From Geoglobus sp. (lineage in GTDB: Archaea > Halobacteriota > Archaeoglobi > Archaeoglobales > Archaeoglobaceae): a stretch of DNA of 12,049 nucleotides. The translations under genes and the position numbers were made by a program. The notes under the pieces were generated by a model. That model saw only the letters and a list, made by a program, of their open reading frames with translations, was not told the DNA's origin and did no database searches. Of the stretch, positions 5,389 through 11,863 are shown one piece after another (the stretch's first letter is position 1; every line of letters starts with the position of its first letter). Where the stretch lies: positions 1-12,049 of the forward strand of contig WAJY01000204.1 in assembly GCA_015523645.1 (NCBI GenBank), written 5' to 3'.

Positions 5389-6738
5389 ATGATTGTTCAT
5401 CCAATTGATTACAGATACGGAACCCCTGAAATGAAGAGGATATGGAGTGAGGAAAGCAGAATAAAGAGGATGATATGGGTTGAACTAACACTTTTGAAGG
5501 TTTTATCCGAGATCGGGTACTTATCCCATGAAGATTATCTCAAGGCAAAGGAGAATTCAAGAAAGATAACCATTGAGAGAGTCAGAAAGATTGAATCTGA
5601 GATAAGGCACGATGTTATGAGTTTAGTAAAAGCAATAACTGAAGTATCAGAAAAGGCTGGAAGGTGGATACATTTTGGTGCAACATCCAACGACATAATA
5701 GATACTGCTGTTGCAACTCAGCTCAGAGACACATTGAAAATACTTGAAACAAAACTGATTAGGCTCATAAGAGTCCTTTCGGAAAGAGCAATTGAGCACA
5801 AAAACACCATATGTTTAGGGAGAACACACGGTCAGCCAGCCCTTCCAGTTACCTATGGCTTTAGATTTGCGTTATGGCTATCTGAGTTTTTGAGACACCT
5901 TGAAAGACTGGAGCAGATAAAGGAAAGACTTCTTGTTGGTAAACTGAGCGGTGCCGTCGGAACCCAAGCTGCTTATGGGAAGATGGGAATAGAGATTGAA
6001 GAAAGAGCTATGAAGTATCTTAACCTTAAGCCAGCAGAAATAAGCAGCCAGATAATTCCTAGAGACATTTATTGCGAATACATTGAATTTCTGGCAAACT
6101 TATCAACAACGCTTGAAAAACTCGCCTTAAACATAAGACTCTGGCAAAGAAGCGAAACTCAAGAGGTTTTTGAGAGATTTGATGCAGAGAAGCAGGTTGG
6201 AAGTTCAACGATGCCCCACAAAAGAAATCCAATTGACAGTGAGCAGATATGCGGTATAGCCAGGGTGATTAGAGGTTTCGTTGAACCTCAGCACCAATCA
6301 TCTATTCTCTGGGAGGAGAGAGATCTGACAAATTCATCTGCAGAAAGGATAATCCTTGTTGAAGCATCAGTTCTTGCTGATCACATCCTGACAAAAGCAA
6401 TTAAACTTATCGAGAGTTTAGAAATAGATGCTGAAAAGGCAAGAGAGAATCTTGAGAGACATCTCGGCATAAATCTGAGTGAAGCTGTAATGATAGCTTT
6501 AACAAAAAAAGGTGTTTCAAGACAGGAAGCCCATGAAATTCTGAGAAGAAATGCAATGAGAGCTTATGAGACCAATAGAGAGCTTAAAGAGGTTTTGATG
6601 GAAGACGTGGAAATATCAAAACATCTGACGCCAGGAGAGATAGAAAAATTGCTGAAACCGGAGAATTATTTGGGAACCGCACTAGAGAAAATTGATAAGA
6701 TTGTGGAGAAAGCAAAGAAAGCATTGGGCAACATTTAA
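5389..6738 (+). CDS. purB: Adenylosuccinate lyase
   Basis: PurB is a fumarase/aspartase-superfamily homotetramer. It cleaves SAICAR to AICAR and adenylosuccinate to AMP, releasing fumarate, in cytoplasmic purine synthesis. The 449 residues are full length. The N-terminus IDYRYGTPEMKRIWSEES is typical of the family. Further landmarks are H95-x-G-x-TSND (95-102), the catalytic His147 in GRTHGQPALP, and the superfamily signature GSSTMPHKRNP (271-281) with the catalytic Ser at 272 or 273. The C-terminal domain contains LTPGEIEKLLKPENYLG. A TATA box 19 nt upstream and no Shine-Dalgarno indicate a leaderless mRNA. T6 at 6743-6748 just after the stop probably ends it. Confidence 0.96.
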   Translation: MIVHPIDYRYGTPEMKRIWSEESRIKRMIWVELTLLKVLSEIGYLSHEDYLKAKENSRKITIERVRKIESEIRHDVMSLVKAITEVSEKAGRWIHFGATSNDIIDTAVATQLRDTLKILETKLIRLIRVLSERAIEHKNTICLGRTHGQPALPVTYGFRFALWLSEFLRHLERLEQIKERLLVGKLSGAVGTQAAYGKMGIEIEERAMKYLNLKPAEISSQIIPRDIYCEYIEFLANLSTTLEKLALNIRLWQRSETQEVFERFDAEKQVGSSTMPHKRNPIDSEQICGIARVIRGFVEPQHQSSILWEERDLTNSSAERIILVEASVLADHILTKAIKLIESLEIDAEKARENLERHLGINLSEAVMIALTKKGVSRQEAHEILRRNAMRAYETNRELKEVLMEDVEISKHLTPGEIEKLLKPENYLGTALEKIDKIVEKAKKALGNI

Positions 6739-6742
6739 GGAA

Positions 6743-6748
6743 TTTTTT
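6743..6748 (+). terminator. Oligo-T terminator after purB
   Basis: T6 begins 5 nt after the purB stop codon without a stem-loop, which is the archaeal style of intrinsic terminator. The following 6749-6827 holds nothing recognisable. Confidence 0.4.
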
Positions 6749-6827
6749 GAGATCAAGCATTTTTCTGTCATAACTTTAAAAAATATCTTGTTATCCATGT
6801 TGCTAGGAATTCAATGCAATGGAAACG

Positions 6828-6836
6828 TTTATTTAC
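6828..6836 (+). promoter_or_regulatory. tRNA-Arg TATA box
   Basis: GTTTATTTA is preceded by the BRE-like GGAAAC (6821-6826). Its end lies 21 nt before the mature tRNA 5' end at 6858, the expected archaeal spacing. Confidence 0.55.
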
Positions 6837-6857
6837 AGAATATTGAAAGCGATACAA

Positions 6858-6932
6858 GGGCCCGTGGCTCAGCATGGATAGAGCGACGGCCTTCTAAGCC
6901 GTAGATCCCGGGTTCAAATCCCGGCGGGTCCG
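6858..6932 (+). tRNA. tRNA-Arg (anticodon UCU)
   Basis: This is a full 75-nt cloverleaf. The acceptor GGGCCCG pairs with CGGGTCC (one G-U), with discriminator G. The D stem is GCTC/GAGC. The anticodon stem ACGGC/GCCGT has loop CTTCTAA, giving TCT, which reads AGA/AGG. The T arm is CCGGG-TTCAAAT-CCCGG. CCA is not encoded and there is no intron. TTTTCTTT (6934-6941) follows and may terminate it. The convergent ftsY gene ends only 12 nt away. Confidence 0.97.
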
Positions 6933-6944
6933 CTTTTCTTTAAA

Positions 6945-7922
6945 TTAACCAAAAATCCTTTCAAGAAGCCAGTCTGGGTCGAACTTTACAAGATCATCAT
7001 AATCCTGCCCAACGCCGAAGAAGAGGATGGGCTTTGATGTCACATATGCTATTGAGATTGCTGTGCCGCCTTTTGGATCAGCATCTAGCTTAGTCAGAAT
7101 TGAACCATCTATACCAACTGCAGAATTGAAAAGCTCTGCTCTCTCTATTGCATCATTACCGGCTATGCTCTCATCAACAAAGATTATGAAATCGGGCTTC
7201 GTTACCCTCTTTATCTTTTCAAGCTGATCAATCAGATTCTTTTTTGTATGCATTCTTCCTGCAGTGTCTGCAAGAACAAAGTCGATTCCCTTGCTTTCAG
7301 CATGATTTATGGCATCAAAAATAACTGCTGCAGGATCACTGCCTTGCCTGTGCTTTATCACCCTGACTCCAAGCCTCTTTCCGTGAACCTCAAGCTGCTC
7401 TATGGCTCCAGCTCTAAACGTGTCGCCTGCGGCAAGAACTATCGAATGACCATTATCCATCAATCTCTTTCCCACCTTGGCTATTGTTGTGGTTTTTCCG
7501 GTACCATTAACTCCAACAAAAAGAATTGCTACCGGTTTCTTCTCCTTAACCTTGCTCTCAGCCCAATCATCAAAATCAAGAAGGTTTTTGCCAAGAATGT
7601 CCTTCAAAACGCTTTTCAGAGATGATAAAACAACATCCGAGAGCTTTTCTCCAATTTTTTTCCTCTTTCCAGTCAATTCCTTCTTAACCCTTTCACAGAT
7701 TTCATCAACAACGTCAAATGCCACGTCAGCCTCAAGCAAAATCATCTCAATCTCGGGAAGAATCTTATCGAGCCTTGACTCATCAATTATCACCTCGCCT
7801 TTAAGAACTAGAGACTTCAGCTTTTCCTTGACATCAGGAGAATGTGGCGATTCCTCAATCTCCTCAGATTCATCAATCTTTTTCCTGAAATCAATTATTT
7901 TTTCCTTTATTGCCTTGAACAT
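6945..7922 (-). CDS. ftsY: Signal recognition particle receptor FtsY
   Basis: FtsY is the SRP receptor GTPase that docks SRP-bound ribosomes at the membrane translocon through a GTP-dependent complex with SRP54. The 325 residues show a short charged N-terminal A segment (about 1-35, DESEEIEESP), a helical N domain (about 36-115) and a GTPase G domain. G1 is GVNGTGKT (137-144), G2 is DTFRAGA (167-173), G3 is DTAGR (219-223), G4 is TKLD (277-280), and the closing motif is GVGQDYDDL (303-311). The FtsY-type GVNGTGKTTT distinguishes it from SRP54, and there is no M domain. AAGGA before the start and a 2-nt gap to pfdA show coupling. It is the last gene of the ribosomal operon and converges with tRNA-Arg. 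Confidence 0.96.
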   Translation of the reverse strand: MFKAIKEKIIDFRKKIDESEEIEESPHSPDVKEKLKSLVLKGEVIIDESRLDKILPEIEMILLEADVAFDVVDEICERVKKELTGKRKKIGEKLSDVVLSSLKSVLKDILGKNLLDFDDWAESKVKEKKPVAILFVGVNGTGKTTTIAKVGKRLMDNGHSIVLAAGDTFRAGAIEQLEVHGKRLGVRVIKHRQGSDPAAVIFDAINHAESKGIDFVLADTAGRMHTKKNLIDQLEKIKRVTKPDFIIFVDESIAGNDAIERAELFNSAVGIDGSILTKLDADPKGGTAISIAYVTSKPILFFGVGQDYDDLVKFDPDWLLERIFG

Positions 7923-7924
7923 TC

Positions 7925-8350
7925 CTATTCCTTCTTCACAGACTTTGCGAGCTCTGAAATCTCTTTCTGAACCTTCTCCATCTGACTTGCAACCTGATTC
8001 AAAATCTCCCTCAGCTTTTTTTCTGTTTCCTCAACATTCTGTCTCTTGTTTTTCAGCGTTTCTATGGCATCCTTGATTTCCTTTTCTATAACAACACCAG
8101 CGCCCACATCAACCAGCATTTTCTTTGAATTTTTCACATCAACGTATGCAAAAACCCCTCCTCCAAGATTTAGCAGTGCCTCAATATCATCTTCAGTCTT
8201 CTGGAAGAATTCGAGACTCTCAATAGTCCTGCTTAACTCGTCCTTGAGAATTTGAATCTCAACTATCCTTGCTTGCACACCTTCAGCTTCTCTTCTGAGC
8301 TCCTCAAGAAACATTAGCCTTTCCTGTATAGCCCTCTCAACTTCCGTCAT
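7925..8350 (-). CDS. pfdA: Prefoldin alpha subunit
   Basis: This is the alpha subunit of prefoldin, a hexameric alpha2-beta4 co-chaperone that holds unfolded proteins and passes them to the thermosome. The 141 residues have the expected layout: an N-terminal coiled-coil helix (about 5-52), two beta hairpins (about 60-88, with LNLGGGVFAYVDV and KKMLVDVGAGVVIEK), and a C-terminal coiled-coil helix (about 90-139). GAGVVIEK followed by the AIETLKNKR helix is characteristic of archaeal alpha subunits. Its ATG overlaps the eL20 stop codon (ATGA), so translation is coupled to the gene before it, and ftsY follows after 2 nt. Confidence 0.95.
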   Translation of the reverse strand: MTEVERAIQERLMFLEELRREAEGVQARIVEIQILKDELSRTIESLEFFQKTEDDIEALLNLGGGVFAYVDVKNSKKMLVDVGAGVVIEKEIKDAIETLKNKRQNVEETEKKLREILNQVASQMEKVQKEISELAKSVKKE

Positions 8351-8523
8351 TCAACCAACTCTATGCCTTCAATTTTAATAAGGTTTCTCTTCACCTTGTG
8401 ATTGCTCCCGATAAGTGAGTAAACTTTCTCAATTGCAAAATTTTCATTGTGTGCCTCCACCACCTTTGTAAATGGCATCCACCTCATACCGCTCCTGAAC
8501 TTTCCAGTAACCCTAAACCTCAT
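8347..8523 (-). CDS. rpl18a: Ribosomal protein eL20 (LX / L18Ae)
   Basis: This is a 58-residue large-subunit ribosomal protein of the archaeal LX type. It reads MRFRVTGKFRSGMRWMPFTK, then AIEKVYSLIGSNHKVKRNLI, close to the known LX pattern (FRVxGxF, W..FTKEV, KVYSxLGSxHKVKR). Two ATGs occur in tandem (8526 and 8523). I choose 8523 because GAGGTGA (8534-8528) is then properly spaced, whereas it is too close to 8526. The Shine-Dalgarno overlaps the aIF6 stop, and the gene's own TGA overlaps the pfdA start by 4 nt. Confidence 0.93.
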   Translation of the reverse strand: MRFRVTGKFRSGMRWMPFTKVVEAHNENFAIEKVYSLIGSNHKVKRNLIKIEGIELVE

Positions 8524-8532
8524 CATTTCACC

Positions 8533-9189
8533 TCACAAAAATCCAAGAGCCTCTTCAATTACTCCAAGCTCGAATCCAGTTGTATCTCCTCCTGCAATAT
8601 ATCCTTTTGAGTTTGCAACGACTCCAGTTCCTACCATTTCACTTCCAAAATTCACAGTACCCTTAACAGGCTCAACTTTCAAAGCCTCTTCAATCCTTTT
8701 CATTTCCCACTGATTTGCATTTGGATTGACAAGTGCTCCCTTGTTTGTTACAACAGCCGACATTCCAACTGTCTTTATCCCCCCAATAGTGCCTCTGATC
8801 ACTTCAACACCAAAAAAATCTGAAATCTGAAGAATGAGTTTATCATCAACCTCAGGATGGACTATGGCTCCATGATCATTAAGGGCGATAACGTTTCCCA
8901 TGCATGTTATCTCCGTTTCTAGAACGAGAACATCCAGATTTCTTTCAAGCTTTCTTAGCTCTTTTTCAGACACATTCTTGCTTACAGCAACCCCTTCAGA
9001 ATTCATTGCAACCATTGCTCCAACCAATTCTGAGCCGCATATTGTTGTTCTCAAAACATCTACCTGAAGCTCTTCCTCGAGCATTTCTCTCAATCTCTCA
9101 TCCCTCACTCCCATTATTGCTACTTCATCCCATGCTCTAACATACAAGCCTATTAGCGGATTCCCGTGGATGAAGGCTTTGGTTGGCAT
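8533..9189 (-). CDS. eif6: Translation initiation factor aIF6
   Basis: aIF6 binds the large ribosomal subunit and prevents early joining with the small subunit; it also takes part in subunit maturation. The 218 residues show the fivefold pseudo-repeats of the pentein fold. Repeats of the GS-x-x-VG-x-x-V-x-x-N-x-x-G type are visible at GSELVGAMVAMNSEG (52-66), CMGNVIALNDHG, KTVGMSAVVTNKG and GSEMVGTGVVANSKG. GNPLIGLYVRAWDEVA at 9-24 matches the conserved start of the family. The ATG is 2 nt after the eL31 stop, with only weak Shine-Dalgarno, so it probably depends on coupled translation. Confidence 0.96.
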   Translation of the reverse strand: MPTKAFIHGNPLIGLYVRAWDEVAIMGVRDERLREMLEEELQVDVLRTTICGSELVGAMVAMNSEGVAVSKNVSEKELRKLERNLDVLVLETEITCMGNVIALNDHGAIVHPEVDDKLILQISDFFGVEVIRGTIGGIKTVGMSAVVTNKGALVNPNANQWEMKRIEEALKVEPVKGTVNFGSEMVGTGVVANSKGYIAGGDTTGFELGVIEEALGFL

Positions 9190-9191
9190 TC

Positions 9192-9461
9192 TCAGCTTAC
9201 CAACTCCACCTCAACAATACCGTCATCAAACTTTACTGCCCTAACCCTTATCCTAGCAGGAACCTTTTTTCCTCCCCTCTCCCAGATCTTGTCATTGATG
9301 CTGGAATCTATCTTGACATTCTCAGGTTCAACCTTCATGTGCTTGCTGAGAAAATTTCTTACATACTTCACCGCCTTCTTTGCCCTAAGCCATCTCGGAT
9401 ATCTCTTCATCTTCTGCCTTAAACCAATTGTGTATATTCTCTCTACCTCAACTTTAGCCAT
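9192..9461 (-). CDS. rpl31e: Ribosomal protein eL31
   Basis: This is an 89-residue large-subunit protein located near the exit tunnel in archaeal and eukaryotic ribosomes. It starts MAKVEVERIYTIGLR and continues with RWLRAKKAVKYVRNFLSKHM and KIDSSINDKIWERGGKKVPA, all typical of L31e. The start at 9461 is preferred over GTG 9470 because GAGGTG (9473-9468) then lies 6 nt upstream, overlapping the stop of eL39. Confidence 0.95.
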   Translation of the reverse strand: MAKVEVERIYTIGLRQKMKRYPRWLRAKKAVKYVRNFLSKHMKVEPENVKIDSSINDKIWERGGKKVPARIRVRAVKFDDGIVEVELVS

Positions 9462-9471
9462 TAACAACACC

Positions 9472-9624
9472 TCAGACCTTCAGGGTTTTTGATCTCCAGT
9501 GTCTCCTCTTCGGACTGTACACAACCTTTCTTTTTGTTTTAAGCGTAACCCATATCGGTGCTCTTCTGTTCTGCTTGTTGAATTTAGCAAGTCTCTTTTT
9601 AACACCTACGGTCTTCTTTCCCAT
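9472..9624 (-). CDS. rpl39e: Ribosomal protein eL39
   Basis: This 50-residue, very basic protein of the exit-tunnel wall starts [20 protein letters not shown] and includes [15 protein letters not shown] and [14 protein letters not shown]. The QNRR-P-WV and KRRHWR motifs identify eL39. AGGTGAT (9635-9629) is a good Shine-Dalgarno 4 nt before the ATG and overlaps the PDCD5 homologue's stop. The gene stops just before the eL31 ribosome-binding site. Confidence 0.95.
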   Translation of the reverse strand: MGKKTVGVKKRLAKFNKQNRRAPIWVTLKTKRKVVYSPKRRHWRSKTLKV

Positions 9625-9633
9625 TAAGATCAC

Positions 9634-9969
9634 CTATCTTCTCATTATTTTTGTCTCCCTCTTCTTTGGCATTGCCCTTTTCAAAATCTCCCTCAGCATT
9701 TCATCGTTGATTCTGCTCTTCAGCCTTCCAGATTGGGCTAGAGCTATAAGCTGATTCTCAACAGCCTCTGCAACATCTGGATGAGCGAGCTTTATTCTTG
9801 TTAACCTCTCCCTTGCCTCTGGCTCGAGAATTGCTCTCAAAATTGCTTTTTTCTGTTCCTGTATTTGCCTAGCAATCTCCTCCTGCCTAGCAAGTTCTTC
9901 AAGCTCTTTTTGCCTCTGAGCCTGAAGCTCCATAAGTTTCCTTCTCTTTATCTCCTCTAATTCGTCCAT
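9634..9969 (-). CDS. PDCD5/TFAR19-family DNA-binding protein
   Basis: This is an archaeal homologue of eukaryotic programmed-cell-death protein 5, a small helical protein described as nucleic-acid binding; its cellular role in archaea is not settled. The 111 residues begin with a highly charged helix rich in Glu, Arg and Gln (about 1-40, [19 protein letters not shown]). The conserved core follows: [22 protein letters not shown] at about 47-68, then [14 protein letters not shown] and the terminal [24 protein letters not shown] (9982-9976) is spaced 6 nt from the ATG. It sits between eS19 and eL39, its usual place in Euryarchaeota, suggesting a link to ribosomes. Confidence 0.94.
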   Translation of the reverse strand: MDELEEIKRRKLMELQAQRQKELEELARQEEIARQIQEQKKAILRAILEPEARERLTRIKLAHPDVAEAVENQLIALAQSGRLKSRINDEMLREILKRAMPKKRETKIMRR

Positions 9970-9993
9970 GAGCCTTCACCTCACTAGAATAGG

Positions 9994-10019
9994 ACTGAAA
10001 GATAAAAAAGTTTTTCAGT
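9994..10019 (-). other. Small inverted repeat around a T6 tract between eS19 and PDCD5 genes
   Basis: ACTGAAA (9994-10000) and TTTCAGT (10013-10019) form a perfect 7-bp stem. The loop carries T6 on the transcribed (minus) strand. It begins within the last codons of eS19 and could act as a partial terminator or mRNA-processing site. Chance is possible. Confidence 0.3.
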
Positions 10020-10464
10020 ATTTTGCTAGAGCGGGAATCTCCTTCTCAAGTTCCTTCTTTATCTCTGCAGATATCCTGTCCAGAAAAGATCTACCCTTAG
10101 GTGTAACAACCCTGCCCTCTTCCGTCTTTCTAACAAATCCCGCTTTCTCGAGCTGTTGAAGAGCCTTCCTTACTATGGATCCGCTCCCCTTCCTGAATTT
10201 CTCAGGCTTCACTCCTCTGTTTTTCCTCCCACCATAGGCAGTCCTAAGCCTCTCTATTCCAACAGGACCATCAGTGTAGATCTTTCTGAATATGGAGGAG
10301 ACTCTATAGTACCACCAGTCCTTCTGATCGGGGCTTCTTTCCTTATGTACTCCTGTTTTGACATAATTAGCCCATTCAGGGGGTTTGAACTCTTCCATTT
10401 CCTTTAGTTTTTCCGCAACCCTTGAAATCAGGATGTCTGCAGGGACGTCATACACACTAACCAT
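10015..10464 (-). CDS. rps19e: Ribosomal protein eS19
   Basis: This is a small-subunit ribosomal protein of 149 residues with a winged-helix-like fold, found in archaea and eukaryotes. It reads [20 protein letters not shown], then the family-defining [14 protein letters not shown] (about 50-63), [19 protein letters not shown] (67-85) and [24 protein letters not shown] (10477-10471) lies 6 nt before the chosen ATG. The preceding gene ends 3 nt upstream, so the two are coupled. The 45-nt gap after it is the largest in the operon and holds a small hairpin. Confidence 0.96.
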   Translation of the reverse strand: MVSVYDVPADILISRVAEKLKEMEEFKPPEWANYVKTGVHKERSPDQKDWWYYRVSSIFRKIYTDGPVGIERLRTAYGGRKNRGVKPEKFRKGSGSIVRKALQQLEKAGFVRKTEEGRVVTPKGRSFLDRISAEIKKELEKEIPALAKY

Positions 10465-10467
10465 CCA

Positions 10468-10707
10468 TCAACACCTCTCAAAGGTCATGACAAAGCCTCT
10501 CAAGTCCACAAGCTTGCCATCTACCTTCTTCTCAATCTCCCTTGCAATCACCTTCCTATCCACCTCTCCCTCAAAAGAATTTCTGAAATTTCTGAGCATT
10601 CTAACCTTCACAATTCCCTTTTTCTCAAGCAATAAATTTATTTCCTTGATTAGATTGTCATTAATTCCCTTTTTACCAACGTTTATCGTGATAACTCCAT
10701 CTTTCAT
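10468..10707 (-). CDS. CRM/YhbY-like RNA-binding protein
   Basis: This is a 79-residue protein that I assign to the YhbY/CRM fold (single-domain relatives bind pre-large-subunit particles or rRNA). The evidence is an N-terminal strand ITINVGKKGINDNLIKEIN with the G-x-x-G loop (GKKG, 11-14), a middle KVRMLRNFRNSF, and the closing RGFVMTFER that aligns with the last strand of YhbY. It is the first gene of the ribosomal operon, 3 nt before eS19, which fits a role in ribosome assembly. Upstream is the divergent promoter at 10730-10742. AAGTGA directly before the ATG is a poor ribosome site, so a short or absent leader is likely. Confidence 0.8.
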   Translation of the reverse strand: MKDGVITINVGKKGINDNLIKEINLLLEKKGIVKVRMLRNFRNSFEGEVDRKVIAREIEKKVDGKLVDLRGFVMTFERC

Positions 10708-10729
10708 TCACTTCAGCAGATGCTTGTGG

Positions 10730-10742
10730 TTTTAAAAATTTT
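10730..10742. promoter_or_regulatory. Symmetric divergent promoter of ribosomal operon and flavin reductase
   Basis: TTTTAAAAATTTT is the only strong AT core in the 57-nt gap. It is exactly 22 nt from the minus-strand ATG at 10707 and 22 nt from the plus-strand TTG at 10765. Both distances fit a TATA box feeding near-leaderless transcripts, so one element could serve both directions. Confidence 0.6.
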
Positions 10743-10764
10743 GTGTAGATGATTCAGATTTGCC

Positions 10765-11331
10765 TTGCCCGTCATCGAAATCAATAAATTTTCAAGGAAT
10801 TTTGAATTAGGTATGTTAGGTTACCTCTACCCTCTTAGAACCTACTTTGTGGTTGCGGGGGATATTGAAAAACCTAATCCCATGACTGCAGACTGGGTGA
10901 TACCCCTCAGCTTCAATCCACCACTGCTAGGAGTTGCAATAGGAAAGAAAAGACACACTAGGAAGCTGATTGAAAAACAGAAGGATTTTGTCATAGCAGT
11001 TCCAACTGTTGAGCTCCTTAAAGATGTTTGGACTGCTGGAACGCTGAGTGGTTCGAGGGAGAACAAAGCGGAGAGAATGGGCGTTACGTTTGTCGAATCC
11101 AAAAAAGTTACAGCGCCATCAATAAAAGAATGCCAAGCAAACATAGAATGCAAGGTGGTTAAGCAGGTTGAAACAGGGGACCACATATTTTTTGTCGGGG
11201 AGATAGTTAACGTTAGCCATGGAGATGGTTTCGTTGATGAGAAGCCTGATATCAAAAACTACAAATTTTTGATGCATGCATTTTCTGGTAAGAACTTCAC
11301 CTATCAAAGCGATGAATTAATTAAACCTTAG
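10765..11331 (+). CDS. Flavin reductase-like (FMN-binding split-barrel) protein
   Basis: This protein belongs to the flavin reductase/flavoredoxin group, which bind FMN and use NAD(P)H or act as electron carriers. It has 188 residues from the TTG at 10765. FMN-binding landmarks are NPMTADWVIPLSFNPPLLGV (about 38-57), IGKKRHTRKLIEKQKDFV and AVPTVELLKDVWTAGTLSG (about 78-96). Further along come SIKECQANIECKV and GDHIFFVGEIVNV. The TTG start fits the promoter spacing of a leaderless mRNA. An ATG at 10813 is the alternative and would cost 16 residues, including ones that look conserved (FSRNFELGM). The electron donor and acceptor cannot be told. It is divergent from the ribosomal operon. Confidence 0.85.
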   Translation: MPVIEINKFSRNFELGMLGYLYPLRTYFVVAGDIEKPNPMTADWVIPLSFNPPLLGVAIGKKRHTRKLIEKQKDFVIAVPTVELLKDVWTAGTLSGSRENKAERMGVTFVESKKVTAPSIKECQANIECKVVKQVETGDHIFFVGEIVNVSHGDGFVDEKPDIKNYKFLMHAFSGKNFTYQSDELIKP

Positions 11332-11346
11332 GAAAAGAATTTGTCA

Positions 11347-11559
11347 ATGAATCCGGTAAAGGTGTTCCTTGGGGTCACGCTGATAATCATGGGATTAATG
11401 ATATACTCCCTCTCTCTAGTTGAAAAGACAAACGTTGAGTTTGGGGGGATTGTATTGGTAGGCCCGATCCCGATATTGGTTGCAAGCAACGCTGGAATAG
11501 CTATGATGGTTTTGTTGATAGCCTTGGTCATCCTGCTGATTTTATCACTTTTAAGGTGA
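11347..11559 (+). CDS. DUF131 small membrane protein (first of tandem pair)
   Basis: This 70-residue protein has two membrane segments (about 5-25 and 48-69). Between them is the family motif GGIVLVGPIPILV (about 33-45), known from archaeal DUF131 (TIGR00304-type) proteins of unknown function. The ATG at 11347 is chosen; TTG at 11341 is in frame and possible. AGGA (11330-11333) overlaps the flavin reductase stop. The C-terminus LLILSLLR is followed directly by the second DUF131 gene, whose ribosome-binding site covers this gene's stop. Function is unknown. Confidence 0.8.
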   Translation: MNPVKVFLGVTLIIMGLMIYSLSLVEKTNVEFGGIVLVGPIPILVASNAGIAMMVLLIALVILLILSLLR

Positions 11560-11563
11560 TATC

Positions 11564-11863
11564 ATGTTGGAATACGTTGGCATTGCAGTAATTGCAATTG
11601 GAATTTTTTTGCTCTTGAAGGGGCTGAGAGAGGAAACACAATTTTATGAAGTCCCTTACAGAGAAACAGATTACCGAGGAATGGAAACTGATAGGGCAAG
11701 ATTCGAGGAATATCCGGAAAGAAAGACAGAAGTGAAGGGTGCTGGTGTTGTATTGATAGGACCGATACCGATAGTTTTTGGTGAGTCCAAGTATGCGGTT
11801 TTGGCACTCATACTCACGATAGTTTTGATGCTCATTGTCATTTCAATGTGGGTGATAACGTGA
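11564..11863 (+). CDS. DUF131 small membrane protein (second of tandem pair)
   Basis: This 99-residue protein has an N-terminal membrane helix (about 4-20), a hydrophilic loop rich in Glu, Arg and Tyr (about 21-57), the family motif GVVLIGPIPIVFG (about 61-73), and a second membrane helix (about 78-98). It is the more typical DUF131 member. AAGGTGAT (11553-11560) is the ribosome-binding site, overlapping the previous stop, and its own stop overlaps the next start (GTGA), so all three genes are translationally coupled. The pair has similar topology but a different loop: short in the first protein, about 40 residues longer and charged in this one. Function is unknown. Confidence 0.85.
   Translation: MLEYVGIAVIAIGIFLLLKGLREETQFYEVPYRETDYRGMETDRARFEEYPERKTEVKGAGVVLIGPIPIVFGESKYAVLALILTIVLMLIVISMWVIT

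Noticed and set aside
6692..6904. Plus-strand open frame of 70 codons
   Set aside because: It overlaps the end of purB and the whole 5' half of tRNA-Arg, so it cannot be a real gene.
7477..8076. Plus-strand open frame of 199 codons
   Set aside because: It is antisense to ftsY and pfdA, both fully recognised, and has no motif of its own.
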